64,000 nt of DNA from Opitutia bacterium (GTDB lineage Bacteria; Verrucomicrobiota; Verrucomicrobiia; Opitutales; Opitutaceae). The position numbers and the translations under genes were made by a program. Positions 48,731-57,538 of the stretch are shown here, piece after piece; the stretch's first letter is position 1; every line of letters begins with the position of its first letter. Location of the stretch: NCBI GenBank assembly GCA_016187945.1, contig JACPIT010000005.1, positions 868,001 through 932,000 of the forward strand, in the 5' to 3' direction. The notes below the pieces were generated by a model that saw only the letters and a program-made list of their open reading frames with translations, ran no database searches and was not told the origin of the DNA.

Positions 48731-50782
48731 CTACCAAGCATCGCCCGAGCGCTTGATCGACACGTTGTCGTAGTGCGCCTGGCCGCCGGTGACCGTGTAG
48801 TCGCGGTGGCCGAGGAGGACGGAGACGGCGTCGGTGCCGTTCGCCGGGGCGGTGAAACTGAAAGAGTGCGTCGTCCAATTCGTGCTCGTGAGGTTGTAGC
48901 TCGCGATGGTGACGCCGGTGGTTTCGTTCAACACCCAGACGCGCCCGTCGGCGCCGGAGCTGTCGACTTTGGCGTCGAGCGTGACGACGTAGGTCGCACC
49001 GCCGACGTAGTCGGTCCACGGGTGTTTGAGCTTCTGCCATTGCGTGCCGTTGGCGATGAGCGTCAGGCCGTAGGCGCCGCGGCGGGCATTCGCGGCGTCG
49101 CGGTAGGCGGTGGTCGCGGTGGAGAGCACGCGGCTCCAGCGCGCGGGGAGCGTCGAGTCGACGGCGTCGGCGAGTTCGAAGCCTTGGTTCGTCAGTTTGA
49201 CGGGATCCCACTTGATGAGCTCGGACAACGTGGCCGCCTCGCTCGGATCGGAGGCCGGAGTGGCCGCGTATTGCGTCGCGCCGAGATACCAGACGAGCGG
49301 GTCGAACTGCGCGAGCGGCACCCAGCCCCACATCTCGCGGGAAAAATCGTAGTCGGTGCAGTAGGAGCCCTGCGTGCCGTTGACGTGGTTGTGCAACTGG
49401 GGCGAGGTCGTCGAGCCGTTCCAGACGTAGTCGGTCAGCGTGTCGGTGAATTTCGCCATGTCGGCGCCGGTGAACACGTGGGCGCCGCGCTGGAGGGACG
49501 CGATGAACTCGAGATCGACGTTGGCGTGCGATGTGTCCTCGATCTTCGCGCCGGGGTGGGTGCCGTAGCGCCACAGGTAAGCGCTGCCCTGCGTCGTGAG
49601 CAGGTTGGCGAAGAAGGTCGCGCACTTGTCGGCTTTTTGCCGGTAGGCGGTGTTGCCGTTCACGTCGGAGAGGATGCTTTGCACGCCGAGCAGCGCGAAG
49701 GATTGGTTGTGCGGGAGCGGGCTGAACGCCGTGTTCGACGAGAACGTGTCGTAGCCGGTCGGCTCCTCGTAGTAGCCCTCGGTGGCGGACGCGTTCACCC
49801 ACGTGTTGCCGTAGAAGGCTGCGGGGTCTTCCCATTTCGCGATGACGTGATTCTCGAGGAAGGCCTGGTAGTCGTTGGCCTTGGTTTGAAACGACGAGAG
49901 CGCGGTTGCGTTCTGGTTCACGAGGCGCACGAACGTGGCGATCGGGACGCCGATCATGCCGTCGACGACGTGATAGGAGAAGAAGGGCGAGACGCGGAGG
50001 TTGTCGAAGAAGACCGTGTCGCCGCTCGTGGTCGTGGCGGCGTGGCTGAGCCAGATTTCGACGTCGTGGCCGGCGGCGGGCATGACGAACTCGACCGAGT
50101 AACTTTTCCAGTTGGCGGAGGTGGCGAACACGCTGCCGAGGACGGTGCTCGTGGTGCGATCGTAGACGAACGCGCGCGCGGCGACGCTGCCGCCGTTCTT
50201 CGCCGAGAAGGCGAGTTCGTAGCGGTGATTCGGCAGGTAGGCGGGGATGTCTTGATAGAGTCGCTGCAACGTCGTGCCGGCGGTGATCAGCTCGGCGCCC
50301 CAGGTGACGCTCGAGCAGGCGTTGCCGGGGATGTAGGCGCCGGGCGCGTTCGTGCGAAACGCGGTCGTCGCGGTCGAGCCGCTGCGGGTCCAGTTGGCCG
50401 GGAGCGTCGCATCGCCGGGGTCGGCGGTTTCGAAACCGGGGTTGAGCGCGAGATTCGGCGAGTAACGCGCGGTGGTCCAATCGCGGTAGCCGTCGCCGTC
50501 GCTGTCGACGGCGGTGCCGATGACGGTGTCGACGTGACTGGTGAACTTGGTGAGCCACGCGGTGTCCTGCGAGACGTCGTAGAGGTTGAGATAACTGCGC
50601 AGCATGTAGCTTTCCTGCCAGGCGAGGTAGGCGGCGTCGGTGCGCGCGGTGTAGGTGGAGCCGCTGGCGTTGTCGAAGGCGACGAAGTCGTCGAACCACG
50701 GATTGCCGGTGGCGTGGAGGGCGGTGCTGCCGCCCAGCGAAACGGCGGCGACGAGCGAACGGAACAGAACGTGAACGTTCAT
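48731..50782 (-). CDS. Secreted alpha/alpha-barrel protein with two carbohydrate-binding domains
   Basis: The 683-residue protein has a signal peptide (VHVLFRSLVAAVSLGGSTAL, cut near HATG). A helical catalytic-type region (residues 28-105 and 265-520) resembles six-hairpin glycosidases and glycan lyases (AYLAWQESYMLRSYLNLYDV, EDTSHANVDLEFIASLQR at 415-432). Two CBM_4_9-like jelly-roll modules are present, one inserted within the helical region (109-264, starting NLALNPGFETADPGDATLPA). The second is at the C-terminus (about 530-683, starting LTNQGFELADAVDSTLPARW). The two modules are clear duplicates. It probably acts on an extracellular polysaccharide; the linkage is unknown. It is the last gene of a minus-strand run with the SGNH esterase and TonB receptor. 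Confidence 0.72.
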   Translation of the reverse strand: MNVHVLFRSLVAAVSLGGSTALHATGNPWFDDFVAFDNASGSTYTARTDAAYLAWQESYMLRSYLNLYDVSQDTAWLTKFTSHVDTVIGTAVDSDGDGYRDWTTARYSPNLALNPGFETADPGDATLPANWTRSGSTATTAFRTNAPGAYIPGNACSSVTWGAELITAGTTLQRLYQDIPAYLPNHRYELAFSAKNGGSVAARAFVYDRTTSTVLGSVFATSANWKSYSVEFVMPAAGHDVEIWLSHAATTTSGDTVFFDNLRVSPFFSYHVVDGMIGVPIATFVRLVNQNATALSSFQTKANDYQAFLENHVIAKWEDPAAFYGNTWVNASATEGYYEEPTGYDTFSSNTAFSPLPHNQSFALLGVQSILSDVNGNTAYRQKADKCATFFANLLTTQGSAYLWRYGTHPGAKIEDTSHANVDLEFIASLQRGAHVFTGADMAKFTDTLTDYVWNGSTTSPQLHNHVNGTQGSYCTDYDFSREMWGWVPLAQFDPLVWYLGATQYAATPASDPSEAATLSELIKWDPVKLTNQGFELADAVDSTLPARWSRVLSTATTAYRDAANARRGAYGLTLIANGTQWQKLKHPWTDYVGGATYVVTLDAKVDSSGADGRVWVLNETTGVTIASYNLTSTNWTTHSFSFTAPANGTDAVSVLLGHRDYTVTGGQAHYDNVSIKRSGDAW

Positions 50783-50846
50783 GAGGATCGGGGTTTAGGG
50801 TTGGAGCCGGCGGAGGAGCGTCGCCGGCGAGTGGCGGAGCGCGGGA

Positions 50847-51947
50847 CTACGGGCCGAGAATTTTTCGCAAGAGCGGCTCGAAGACGTCGGCCTGGCGAAC
50901 GAAGCCGAGATCGCTCGGGTGCGAGCCGTCGGTCGTGGCTTCGCCGTCGTCGCCGAGCAGGTCGTCGCCGGGTAGATAATAGAGGCCGGTGACGCCTTCG
51001 CGTTGGAGCGCGTCGAAGCACTCGCGCAGCGCGGCGTGATTTTCGGAGTGGAAGCGGTCGCGCTCGGGCAGAATCCAGACGTTGGGTTTGCGGCGGTCTT
51101 CGACGAGCACGATGGGCGTGTCCGGGCGCGCCGCGCGGAGCTGGCGGACGAGCGGCGGGCATTTTTCGCGGACAGACGCGGCGTTCATGTTTGGCAGGCA
51201 GTCGATGACGTAGATCGCGGCGTCGATTGGCGTGAGGAACTCGCCGACCGCGGCGTCCATGTGGCCGTTGCCGGAGAAACCGAAGTTCATCACCGGGCGG
51301 TCGAGGCGGCGGCCGAGAATCGCGACGTGCGTCATGCCGGGGCGCGACGCGCTGGCGCCATGCGTGATCGAGGTGCCGTAGAAGACGATCGGCTTGGCCG
51401 CGCGCGGCGGCAGGCCTTCGAATTTTGCGTCGGCGGGGGCGCCGATGAACAGCTCTTCGACGCCGTTGCGCAGGGGAAGATAGAGCGCGTATTCGCGCGA
51501 GCCGGGAGCGAGGCCGCTGACGAGTTCCTGACGGACGTGCTGGCTCGCGGGCCGCGTGACGCCGACCCAGCGCCAGCGGCCGGCGGCGTCGCGCGCGTAG
51601 AGATCGAGTCCGCTGGCGCCGATGGCGGTCTGGTTGGTGCCGGCGTTTGGGCCGCGCAGCAGCGTGTAGTCGGCCCAGAGCGTGGTCGCGTCGGTGCGGA
51701 AGCGCACGAGCATGCCGGCGCTGTCGCGGCTGAGTTTCCAGACTTCGTCGGTCACGCGCGTTTGCGCGGCAGCCGGGAGGCGATCGAACCAGCGGAGGCG
51801 CTCGCGCTCGGGGAGCGCGCGGCCTTCGACGCCCCAATCGGCCGCGCGGTGCCAGACCAAGCCGGGCGGCTCGGCGGGCTCGGCGGCGCGGACGGAGCCG
51901 AGCAGGACGAGCGCGAAGAGGAAGAGGCGTGGTAAAGCTGATTTCAT
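50847..51947 (-). CDS. Exported SGNH/GDSL esterase with GxDLY N-terminal domain
   Basis: The 366-residue protein has a signal peptide (KSALPRLFLFALVLLGSVRA) and a beta-sandwich domain bearing the GxDLY signature (GLDLYARD, 113-120). An SGNH hydrolase domain contains block I FYGTSITHG (Ser193), block II NFGFSGNGHMD, block III IDCLPNMN and the Asp/His block TDGSHPSDLGF. Proteins of this layout (Lipase_GDSL_3 plus GxDLY) are carbohydrate esterases in glycan-degradation loci. It is next to the CBM-bearing protein on the same strand (64 bp apart), supporting joint action on an acylated polysaccharide. Confidence 0.9.
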   Translation of the reverse strand: MKSALPRLFLFALVLLGSVRAAEPAEPPGLVWHRAADWGVEGRALPERERLRWFDRLPAAAQTRVTDEVWKLSRDSAGMLVRFRTDATTLWADYTLLRGPNAGTNQTAIGASGLDLYARDAAGRWRWVGVTRPASQHVRQELVSGLAPGSREYALYLPLRNGVEELFIGAPADAKFEGLPPRAAKPIVFYGTSITHGASASRPGMTHVAILGRRLDRPVMNFGFSGNGHMDAAVGEFLTPIDAAIYVIDCLPNMNAASVREKCPPLVRQLRAARPDTPIVLVEDRRKPNVWILPERDRFHSENHAALRECFDALQREGVTGLYYLPGDDLLGDDGEATTDGSHPSDLGFVRQADVFEPLLRKILGP

Positions 51948-51975
51948 GATCGGTCGAGATTCGCGGGAGCAATGG

Positions 51976-52065
51976 CGAGGTGGAACGCGTTGACCTCAAC
52001 GCGTTCTTAAATTTGGGCCGCGCAGCGGACGCCCGAGCGCATTGAGGTCAATGCGCTCCACCTCG
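51976..52065. repeat. Long palindrome, GGAACGCGTTGACCTCAACG type
   Basis: CGAGGTGGAACGCGTTGACC at the left is inverted as GAGGTCAATGCGCTCCACCT at the right. Each arm also contains an inner GCGTTGACCTCAACGC palindrome. It matches the element at 31199-31254 and sits between the receptor and esterase genes. Confidence 0.8.
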
Positions 52066-52102
52066 CTACCGCTGGCTGTTGGGTGGGCGCGCGGCGCCGG
52101 CC

Positions 52103-54850
52103 TCAGTATTCGAGCGTGTAGGAGCTGGTGAACTGACGCCCGAGCGTGAAGTAGCCGCTGCCTTCGATGAAGATGTCGTCCAGGGCGTTTTTCACCGCGA
52201 TGCGGAACGTGTGCTTCAGGCGCGGGCCGGTTTTCCAGTCGTAGCCGGCGGCGAGATCGAGAATGCCGCCCTCTTCGGCGCGGAGTTTGTAGCGCAGATC
52301 GGTCGCGGAGGGCGTCTGGTCCATGAGACGATAGCCGCTTTGGGCGCGGTAGGCGGCGTTCAGGCTGAGGCCTTTGAGCGCGCCGCTGCGCACGCGGTAG
52401 CTGGCGCCGACGGCGTAGTTCCACTCGGGCGTGCGGACGACGTGCAGGCCTTGCTTCCACGCGTCGAGGCTCTTGATGTGTTTCGCGTCGACGGTGCCGA
52501 CGGAGACGCGGAGCGAGAGCGCGTCGGTGACTTTGCCGTTGGCGTAGAATTCGTAGCCCTTCGAGCGGTCGAGGCCGCCGGCGATGAATTGCGGTTTCTC
52601 CGCGGGGTTGTCGACGGCGCTGTCGAAGTCGGGGTTCGCAATGCGGACGTTCTGGCGCTCGATGTGGAAGTAACTCGCGCCGACATCGAATCGCTCCTCG
52701 AGCAACTGCGTGCGGAAGCCGGCTTCCCAGCCGTCGCCGCGCTCGTTCGGCATCGGCTCGCCGGTGTGCGAGTAGACGTCGCCCTTCGGATTGAACGAGG
52801 TGGAGTGCGAACCGTAGAGGACGGTCGTGGGCGTGGCGTAGTAGTTCAGGCCGACGTTGTAGGTGAGGTCGTCGACCTTGGAGTGGGTTTGGTCGGTGAC
52901 CGTGGTTTTGTCGGGACTGAGGCGGCTGGTGATCGTCGTCTTCGCGGTGTCGTAGCGGCCGCCGGCCATCACGAGGATCTTGTCGTTCAGGAAACGCGCG
53001 CGGTGCATCAGGAACACGCCGGTGATGTCGTAGTCGAGGCTGCGGTTTTCCTGGAGCCACGTGTAGTATTGCGGTGTGTCGCGGTGGTTGATCGAGGTGT
53101 TGAAAACCGGGATCGGGTCGGTGCGCGGGCCGTGGAGCGAGCCGGCGTCGGTGGTGTAGTTGGGGATCGCGCCGGTGTAGGTGACGGTGTGGACGTCGCT
53201 CGCGACGCCGCGCGGGGCGCGTTCGGAGACGCGGCCGTCGATCTGGTTCGAGTAGTCGAAGGTCAGCAGCGTCGAGTGTTTCACCGGACCGGTGGTGAAA
53301 TTCACCGTGAGGTCGGCCTGGAGATTTTTCACGTCGGACGGGAGCTGGCGCCAGAAGGGGTAGGCGACGGTGTTCCAGCGGGTGAACTCGTGCGTGGTCG
53401 GGTTGACGAGGATCGTGGAGCCGCCGAAGGCGGTGTAGTCGTAGTCTTGCGTGGTCTTCGAGTCGTTGTAGGCGACGCGGAGGCTGGCGTCGGCGGAGAA
53501 CTGGTGGACGAGCGTGACGTTGACGGTGTCGAGCTGGCGGTCGCTGTAGGTCGTGGGACCGAGCGTGTTCACCCAGCCGTATTTCGCCATGAAGTCGTAG
53601 GCGAACTCGCCGGTGTATTTGTTGCGCGTGCCGTCGGTGGGATCGAGGCCGTCGATGCGGATGTCGATGACGGGGCGGCCGCGGTTGTTGCGGCGGAACA
53701 TGTGCTCGTATTCGACGAGGATCTCGGTGCGCTCGGAGAAATCGTGCCGGAGCACCGCGCCGAAGTTGCGCGTGCGCTCGTAGGTGAACATCTGGTCGAA
53801 CTCGCGTTCGGCGTAGGAGCCGGCGAGCAGGAGCGCGGTGCGGCGGCCGAGGGAGAGATTGTGCTCGAGCTGCACGCGGCCGGTGCGGTTCTGGCCGGCT
53901 TCGACGAGCGCTTTGCCGGAGTTTTTCCCGAAGACGGGGCGCTTGGAGATGTAGTTGATCACGCCGCCGGGCTCGCCGCGGCCGTAGATGGCGGCGTAGG
54001 GGCCTTTGATGACTTCGACGCGTGACACGAGCGTCTTGTCGATGACGCCGTTGCGATAAAATCCGTTGCGCAGTTGGTAGTATTGCGAGAAGCCGCGGAT
54101 GGAGTTGCCAGAGCCGGCGCCGGTGTAGGATTCGAGGCCGGAGACGTTGCCGACCTGCGAGAGGACTTCGCCGAGATCGCTGACGATGAAGTCGTCCATG
54201 AAACGCGTCGTGAGCACGTCGAGCGAGAACGGCAGTTCCTTGATCGGCACGGCGACGCGCGTGCCGCCGGAGGATTGGTTGACGGTCCAGAGGTTGGACT
54301 CGCCGGCGGCGCGCACCTCAAAGGGGTTGAGCGTGATCACGGTCTCCGCGGCTTGTTCCTGCGCGGAGAGTGGAGGCGGGGCGGAGAAGGCGAACGAGGC
54401 GAGAGCGCTGAGCGCGGCGGAGAGCCAGGGCTTCCGCGCGGGCTTGGGGTGGGTTTCCATCGAAGAGAGAGAGTCGGGGTGGGAGCGAGAGGGGTGGTTT
54501 TCGCCGTCGGTGCGCGAGGCGGGACGCGGCGATTGGCGGAGGATGCCGAAGGCTTTGCCGCCGCTAACCGGGACGGCCGCGAACGGGGTGCCCTCGAGCA
54601 TGCGATCCAAAGCCTGCTGCGGCGTGAGGCGTCCCTGCGCGGCGCGCGTCGTCGCCGACTCCGGCACGTCGGTGGAGATCAACACCTCGATGTTGCCCTG
54701 CTGCGCGGCGAGTTTCAGCCGCTCGTGCGCCGGCCCCGCGGGGATGGCGAATTCCGTCGGCGGCGTCGCGGCGCAAACGCCCCCGGCCACGTGCAGCAAC
54801 ACGAGGAGCGGCAGCCAAACGGAGCGCGCGAGACGCCTGAACAGCATCAA
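52103..54850 (-). CDS. TonB-dependent receptor with N-terminal STN signalling domain and an internal second signal peptide
   Basis: The 915-residue frame starts with a signal peptide (FRRLARSVWLPLLVLLHVAG, GVCAA) and a secretin/TonB N-terminal (STN) domain of about 75 residues (TEFAIPAGPAHERLKLAAQQ, GRLTPQQALDRMLEGTPFAA). This is the layout of receptors that signal to FecR. A disordered stretch follows, then Met131 (nt 54460) opens what looks like a second complete signal peptide (RKPWLSAALSALASFAFSA ... LSAQEQ). Next come the motif ITLNPFEVRAAGESN and the plug/barrel (VPIKELPFSLDVLTTRFMDD, RGFSQYYQLRNGFYRNG, VEVIKGPYAAIYGRGEPGG), ending SSYTLEY. The frame therefore may give two products, or be a fusion of a receptor with an STN unit. 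FecR and FecI genes lie upstream on the same strand. Confidence 0.88.
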   Translation of the reverse strand: MMLFRRLARSVWLPLLVLLHVAGGVCAATPPTEFAIPAGPAHERLKLAAQQGNIEVLISTDVPESATTRAAQGRLTPQQALDRMLEGTPFAAVPVSGGKAFGILRQSPRPASRTDGENHPSRSHPDSLSSMETHPKPARKPWLSAALSALASFAFSAPPPLSAQEQAAETVITLNPFEVRAAGESNLWTVNQSSGGTRVAVPIKELPFSLDVLTTRFMDDFIVSDLGEVLSQVGNVSGLESYTGAGSGNSIRGFSQYYQLRNGFYRNGVIDKTLVSRVEVIKGPYAAIYGRGEPGGVINYISKRPVFGKNSGKALVEAGQNRTGRVQLEHNLSLGRRTALLLAGSYAEREFDQMFTYERTRNFGAVLRHDFSERTEILVEYEHMFRRNNRGRPVIDIRIDGLDPTDGTRNKYTGEFAYDFMAKYGWVNTLGPTTYSDRQLDTVNVTLVHQFSADASLRVAYNDSKTTQDYDYTAFGGSTILVNPTTHEFTRWNTVAYPFWRQLPSDVKNLQADLTVNFTTGPVKHSTLLTFDYSNQIDGRVSERAPRGVASDVHTVTYTGAIPNYTTDAGSLHGPRTDPIPVFNTSINHRDTPQYYTWLQENRSLDYDITGVFLMHRARFLNDKILVMAGGRYDTAKTTITSRLSPDKTTVTDQTHSKVDDLTYNVGLNYYATPTTVLYGSHSTSFNPKGDVYSHTGEPMPNERGDGWEAGFRTQLLEERFDVGASYFHIERQNVRIANPDFDSAVDNPAEKPQFIAGGLDRSKGYEFYANGKVTDALSLRVSVGTVDAKHIKSLDAWKQGLHVVRTPEWNYAVGASYRVRSGALKGLSLNAAYRAQSGYRLMDQTPSATDLRYKLRAEEGGILDLAAGYDWKTGPRLKHTFRIAVKNALDDIFIEGSGYFTLGRQFTSSYTLEY

Positions 54851-55056
54851 CGGACGGGGGAGATAACTTGGTCAGGCGCACGAGGGCGGGGGTTCGCCCA
54901 ACAAGACACCTGGCCGATCATGGATGACTAAAAAGCAGCGTGGAAACGTGGAGTCGGAGAGAGCGGGTGCAGTGGAAAAAAGCGAACGCGATGCGCGCGG
55001 TGCGAGCCGTGCGCCGTCCGCTCCGCGTCACCGAGCGAGAGCGGCGTGGGCGGGGC

Positions 55057-56121
55057 TCACGGTGCGCGACGCAGCACGATCTTCGAGGTGCCGTGGCGCT
55101 CGACGCGGATGCCGTGCGTCACGGTGAGCAACTCGAGGAAGCTGTCGAGATTCGACAAACGCAGCGTGCCGCTGATCGGCGCGCGCGCGAGTTCGTCGTC
55201 GCCGATCACCAGTTGCGTGTGATTGCGGCGGTTGAATTCGAGAATCACTTCGGAGAGCGGAGCGGCGCGGAAGCCGACGAGATCGTTTTTCCACGCGAGT
55301 TTCTCCTCCACGCGCTGCGGCGTGTAGGCTTCGACGACCCACGACGAGTCCGGAGTGTCGGTCGGGACGACGACGCCTTGCCCGGCATCGAGCGTCCGCA
55401 CGGCGGCGGCCGGGGGCGGCACGGCGCCCGGCGCGGAACTGGCGGCGGGCGGCGGCGGATCGACGCGCACGCGGCCCTTGGTGACGAGCACTTCGAGGCG
55501 CTCCGCCGTCAGCGCGATGTTGAACTCCGTGCCGACGGCGGTGACCGCGACTCCGCCGACGCGCACGACGAACGGTCGCGATTTGTCCTCGGCGACTTGG
55601 AAGTAGGCCTCGCCCGAGACGAGATCGAGGACGCGGCGCTTGGGCTCGAAACGCACCGCCACCTGCGCGCCGCGGTTCAGCACGACGACCGAACCGTCTG
55701 CGAGCGCATGCCGCTCGGAGGAAAGAGCGGCGTCGCCCGCCGCGAGGCGCACCGGCACCGGCGAGGAGTCGGCGGTGCGTCCTTGCCACAGCGCGAAGCC
55801 GAGGGCGAGCGCAGCGGCCATGCCGCCGAGCCAGGCGAGCGTCCGTCCGCGACGGGATTGCGGACGCGGCGCCGCGAGCAGATCGGGATTGGGTTCGAGG
55901 GCGTGGAGCGGCCGCCACTCGACCATCACGTCCATCCGTTTGAAGACGGCTTGGAGTTCGGTGTAGGCCTCGGCGTGTTGCGGCGCGGCCGAGAGCCACT
56001 CGAAGAACGCGTCCTGTTCCGCGGCGGTGAAGCCCGCGTCGCGCTTCATGATCCACTCCGCGGCCTCCTGGCGGATGCGTTGGCGGCGCGCGGCTTCGGG
56101 CGACGATTCGGCCGGGTTCAT
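55057..56121 (-). CDS. FecR-family anti-sigma factor/sensor
   Basis: From the ATG at 56121 (MNPAESSPEAARRQRIRQEA) the 354-residue protein has an N-terminal cytoplasmic sigma-binding part with the FecR hallmark EAAEWIMKRDAGFTAAEQDAF. One transmembrane helix follows (TLAWLGGMAAALALGFALWQ), then the periplasmic FecR domain (HALADGSVVVLNRGAQVAVR, LVSGEAYFQVAEDKSRPFVV, GTEFNIALTAERLEVLVTKG). The C-terminal STN-like/DUF4974 segment is SEVILEFNRRNHTQLVIGDD. It should hold the FecI-type sigma factor until the STN domain of the receptor signals. It overlaps the sigma gene by 4 bp (ATGA). Confidence 0.92.
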   Translation of the reverse strand: MNPAESSPEAARRQRIRQEAAEWIMKRDAGFTAAEQDAFFEWLSAAPQHAEAYTELQAVFKRMDVMVEWRPLHALEPNPDLLAAPRPQSRRGRTLAWLGGMAAALALGFALWQGRTADSSPVPVRLAAGDAALSSERHALADGSVVVLNRGAQVAVRFEPKRRVLDLVSGEAYFQVAEDKSRPFVVRVGGVAVTAVGTEFNIALTAERLEVLVTKGRVRVDPPPPAASSAPGAVPPPAAAVRTLDAGQGVVVPTDTPDSSWVVEAYTPQRVEEKLAWKNDLVGFRAAPLSEVILEFNRRNHTQLVIGDDELARAPISGTLRLSNLDSFLELLTVTHGIRVERHGTSKIVLRRAP

Positions 56122-56654
56122 GCCGATCCTTTCTCGCGGAATTTTCCCACGTAGTCCGCGCACTTGTTGAGGCCGATGGCCAGTTGGGCGTTCACGGTGC
56201 GCGCGGAGATGTCGAGTTTTCGGGCGATGTCGGCCTGCGACAGGCCGTAGACTTTTCGCAGTGTGAAAATTTGCCGGCAGCGATCCGGCAGGGACTGGAT
56301 CGCTTTCGTGAGAATCTCCAGCTCCTCGTATTGGGCGACGGATTCGCGGACGTTGGAGCTTTCATCCAACAGCTCGCTCTCGTCGAGCGGCTCGGACACG
56401 TGCTCGCCGCGGACCTTGGCGCTGCGGGCGGCGTTGAGCGCGAGGTTGCGCGCGGTCGCGAACAGAAAGGCTTTCGGCGCGTTGATCGTATCGGTCTGCC
56501 GAATCCGCAGCACACGAAGGTAGGCTTCTTGAATGACGTCGTTTACCGACACGCTCGCGCCGAAGCGGCCTTGCAGCCAGGCGCGCAGCATCGGCTCGTG
56601 CACGAGCAGGTTGTCGGCGAACCAACGTCCTTCTTCGGTGGATTCAGGGGGCAT
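56118..56654 (-). CDS. FecI-type ECF RNA polymerase sigma factor
   Basis: The ATG at 56654 gives 178 residues. Region 2 is VNDVIQEAYLRVLRIRQTDT with APKAFLFATARNLALNAARS, and region 4 is LPDRCRQIFTLRKVYGLSQA with DIARKLDISARTVNAQLAIG. The longer upstream frame (to 56816) is unlike the family. Its partner FecR is translationally coupled and the STN-type receptor follows, a complete cell-surface signalling set. Its targets are likely the receptor and neighbouring esterase and CBM genes (inference). Confidence 0.93.
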   Translation of the reverse strand: MPPESTEEGRWFADNLLVHEPMLRAWLQGRFGASVSVNDVIQEAYLRVLRIRQTDTINAPKAFLFATARNLALNAARSAKVRGEHVSEPLDESELLDESSNVRESVAQYEELEILTKAIQSLPDRCRQIFTLRKVYGLSQADIARKLDISARTVNAQLAIGLNKCADYVGKFREKGSA

Positions 56655-56870
56655 TTCCGCGACTGAGAATGGTGGGGTAGAGCTGGGACACCCGAGAGCG
56701 GCGATGTGACTAAGGAATTTTTTGCGAATTTCGCCAAGGCGCCGCCCGCGCGGCGCCGCCCCGAGACGGAGCACGGGGCGCGCGCAGGTCAACTTGAATG
56801 AGCCGCGCGCGAACATGCTCGCGCGCCGGTGCGACGGTGCGACGCTGCCGCCAGTCTCGCCGCAGGCGGG

Positions 56871-57344
56871 TCAGCGTTTTTCGCGCACGAATGCCACCGG
56901 TTCGACGAACAGCTTTGGGTTGTCGAGGTTTGCGGCGATGAGTTGCTGCGCGTTTTCCGGACTAGCGACGGTTTCGGGCACGACTTTCGGGCTCACGCGC
57001 CGCAGTGTCAGCTCGGCGCCACCGGGCGAAAGCTCCCAGAGGTAGTAGCAGTATTTCCGCTCGTCGTCGTTGAGGTTCTGCACCGTGACGAGCGCGCGCG
57101 AGGCGACGTCCGAGTGGTAGACACGGTAGGCGTCGCCGTTGATCGTCGCGATGTAGGTCGTGTCGTCGAGCTGCCGGATCGTCAGCAGATCGGGATCTTT
57201 TTCGCCCTGTTCGCGCCAGTTGCCGAGCAGTTGGGTGTTTACCTTTTGCGTCGCCGTCTTCGTGAGCGGGACGTTGAAGTCGCAGCCGGCGAGCAGAGCG
57301 CACGCTGCCGCGACGAGAGCCGCCATCCATCCCTGAGTTTTCAT
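56871..57344 (-). CDS. Lipoprotein of unknown function (157 aa)
   Basis: The ATG at 57344 gives KTQGWMAALVAAACALLAGC, a clear lipoprotein signal with lipobox LLAGC; the upstream frame is low-complexity. The mature part (NVPLTKTATQKVNTQLLGNW then REQGEKDPDLLTIRQLDDTT) is predicted beta-rich with several short strands (TYIATINGDAYRVYHSDVAS), lipocalin-like in style. It ends with EPVAFVREKR. I do not recognise a named family. The 216 bases between it and the sigma gene hold no further gene. Confidence 0.75.
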   Translation of the reverse strand: MKTQGWMAALVAAACALLAGCDFNVPLTKTATQKVNTQLLGNWREQGEKDPDLLTIRQLDDTTYIATINGDAYRVYHSDVASRALVTVQNLNDDERKYCYYLWELSPGGAELTLRRVSPKVVPETVASPENAQQLIAANLDNPKLFVEPVAFVREKR

Positions 57345-57538
57345 ATGCGCCGGGGTTACCCGGGAGATACCACTCGGCGCGACGCGGCGCAAGTATGGGG
57401 ACGGCACGCGCCAGCAGGGCTGCGAACTCCTGGCGCGCGGCTGAGACTCGCGTCTTGCGCCGAGCGCGCGCGAGCGGCAGAAATTGCGCCCACGGGCCAG
57501 CGCACGCCGCCGTTGCGGCGAGAACTCACACGCCGCCC

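Noticed and set aside
52079-54025. 648-codon plus-strand frame opposite the STN receptor
   Set aside because: Val/Gly/Asp/Arg-biased shadow of the receptor barrel; no recognisable domain.
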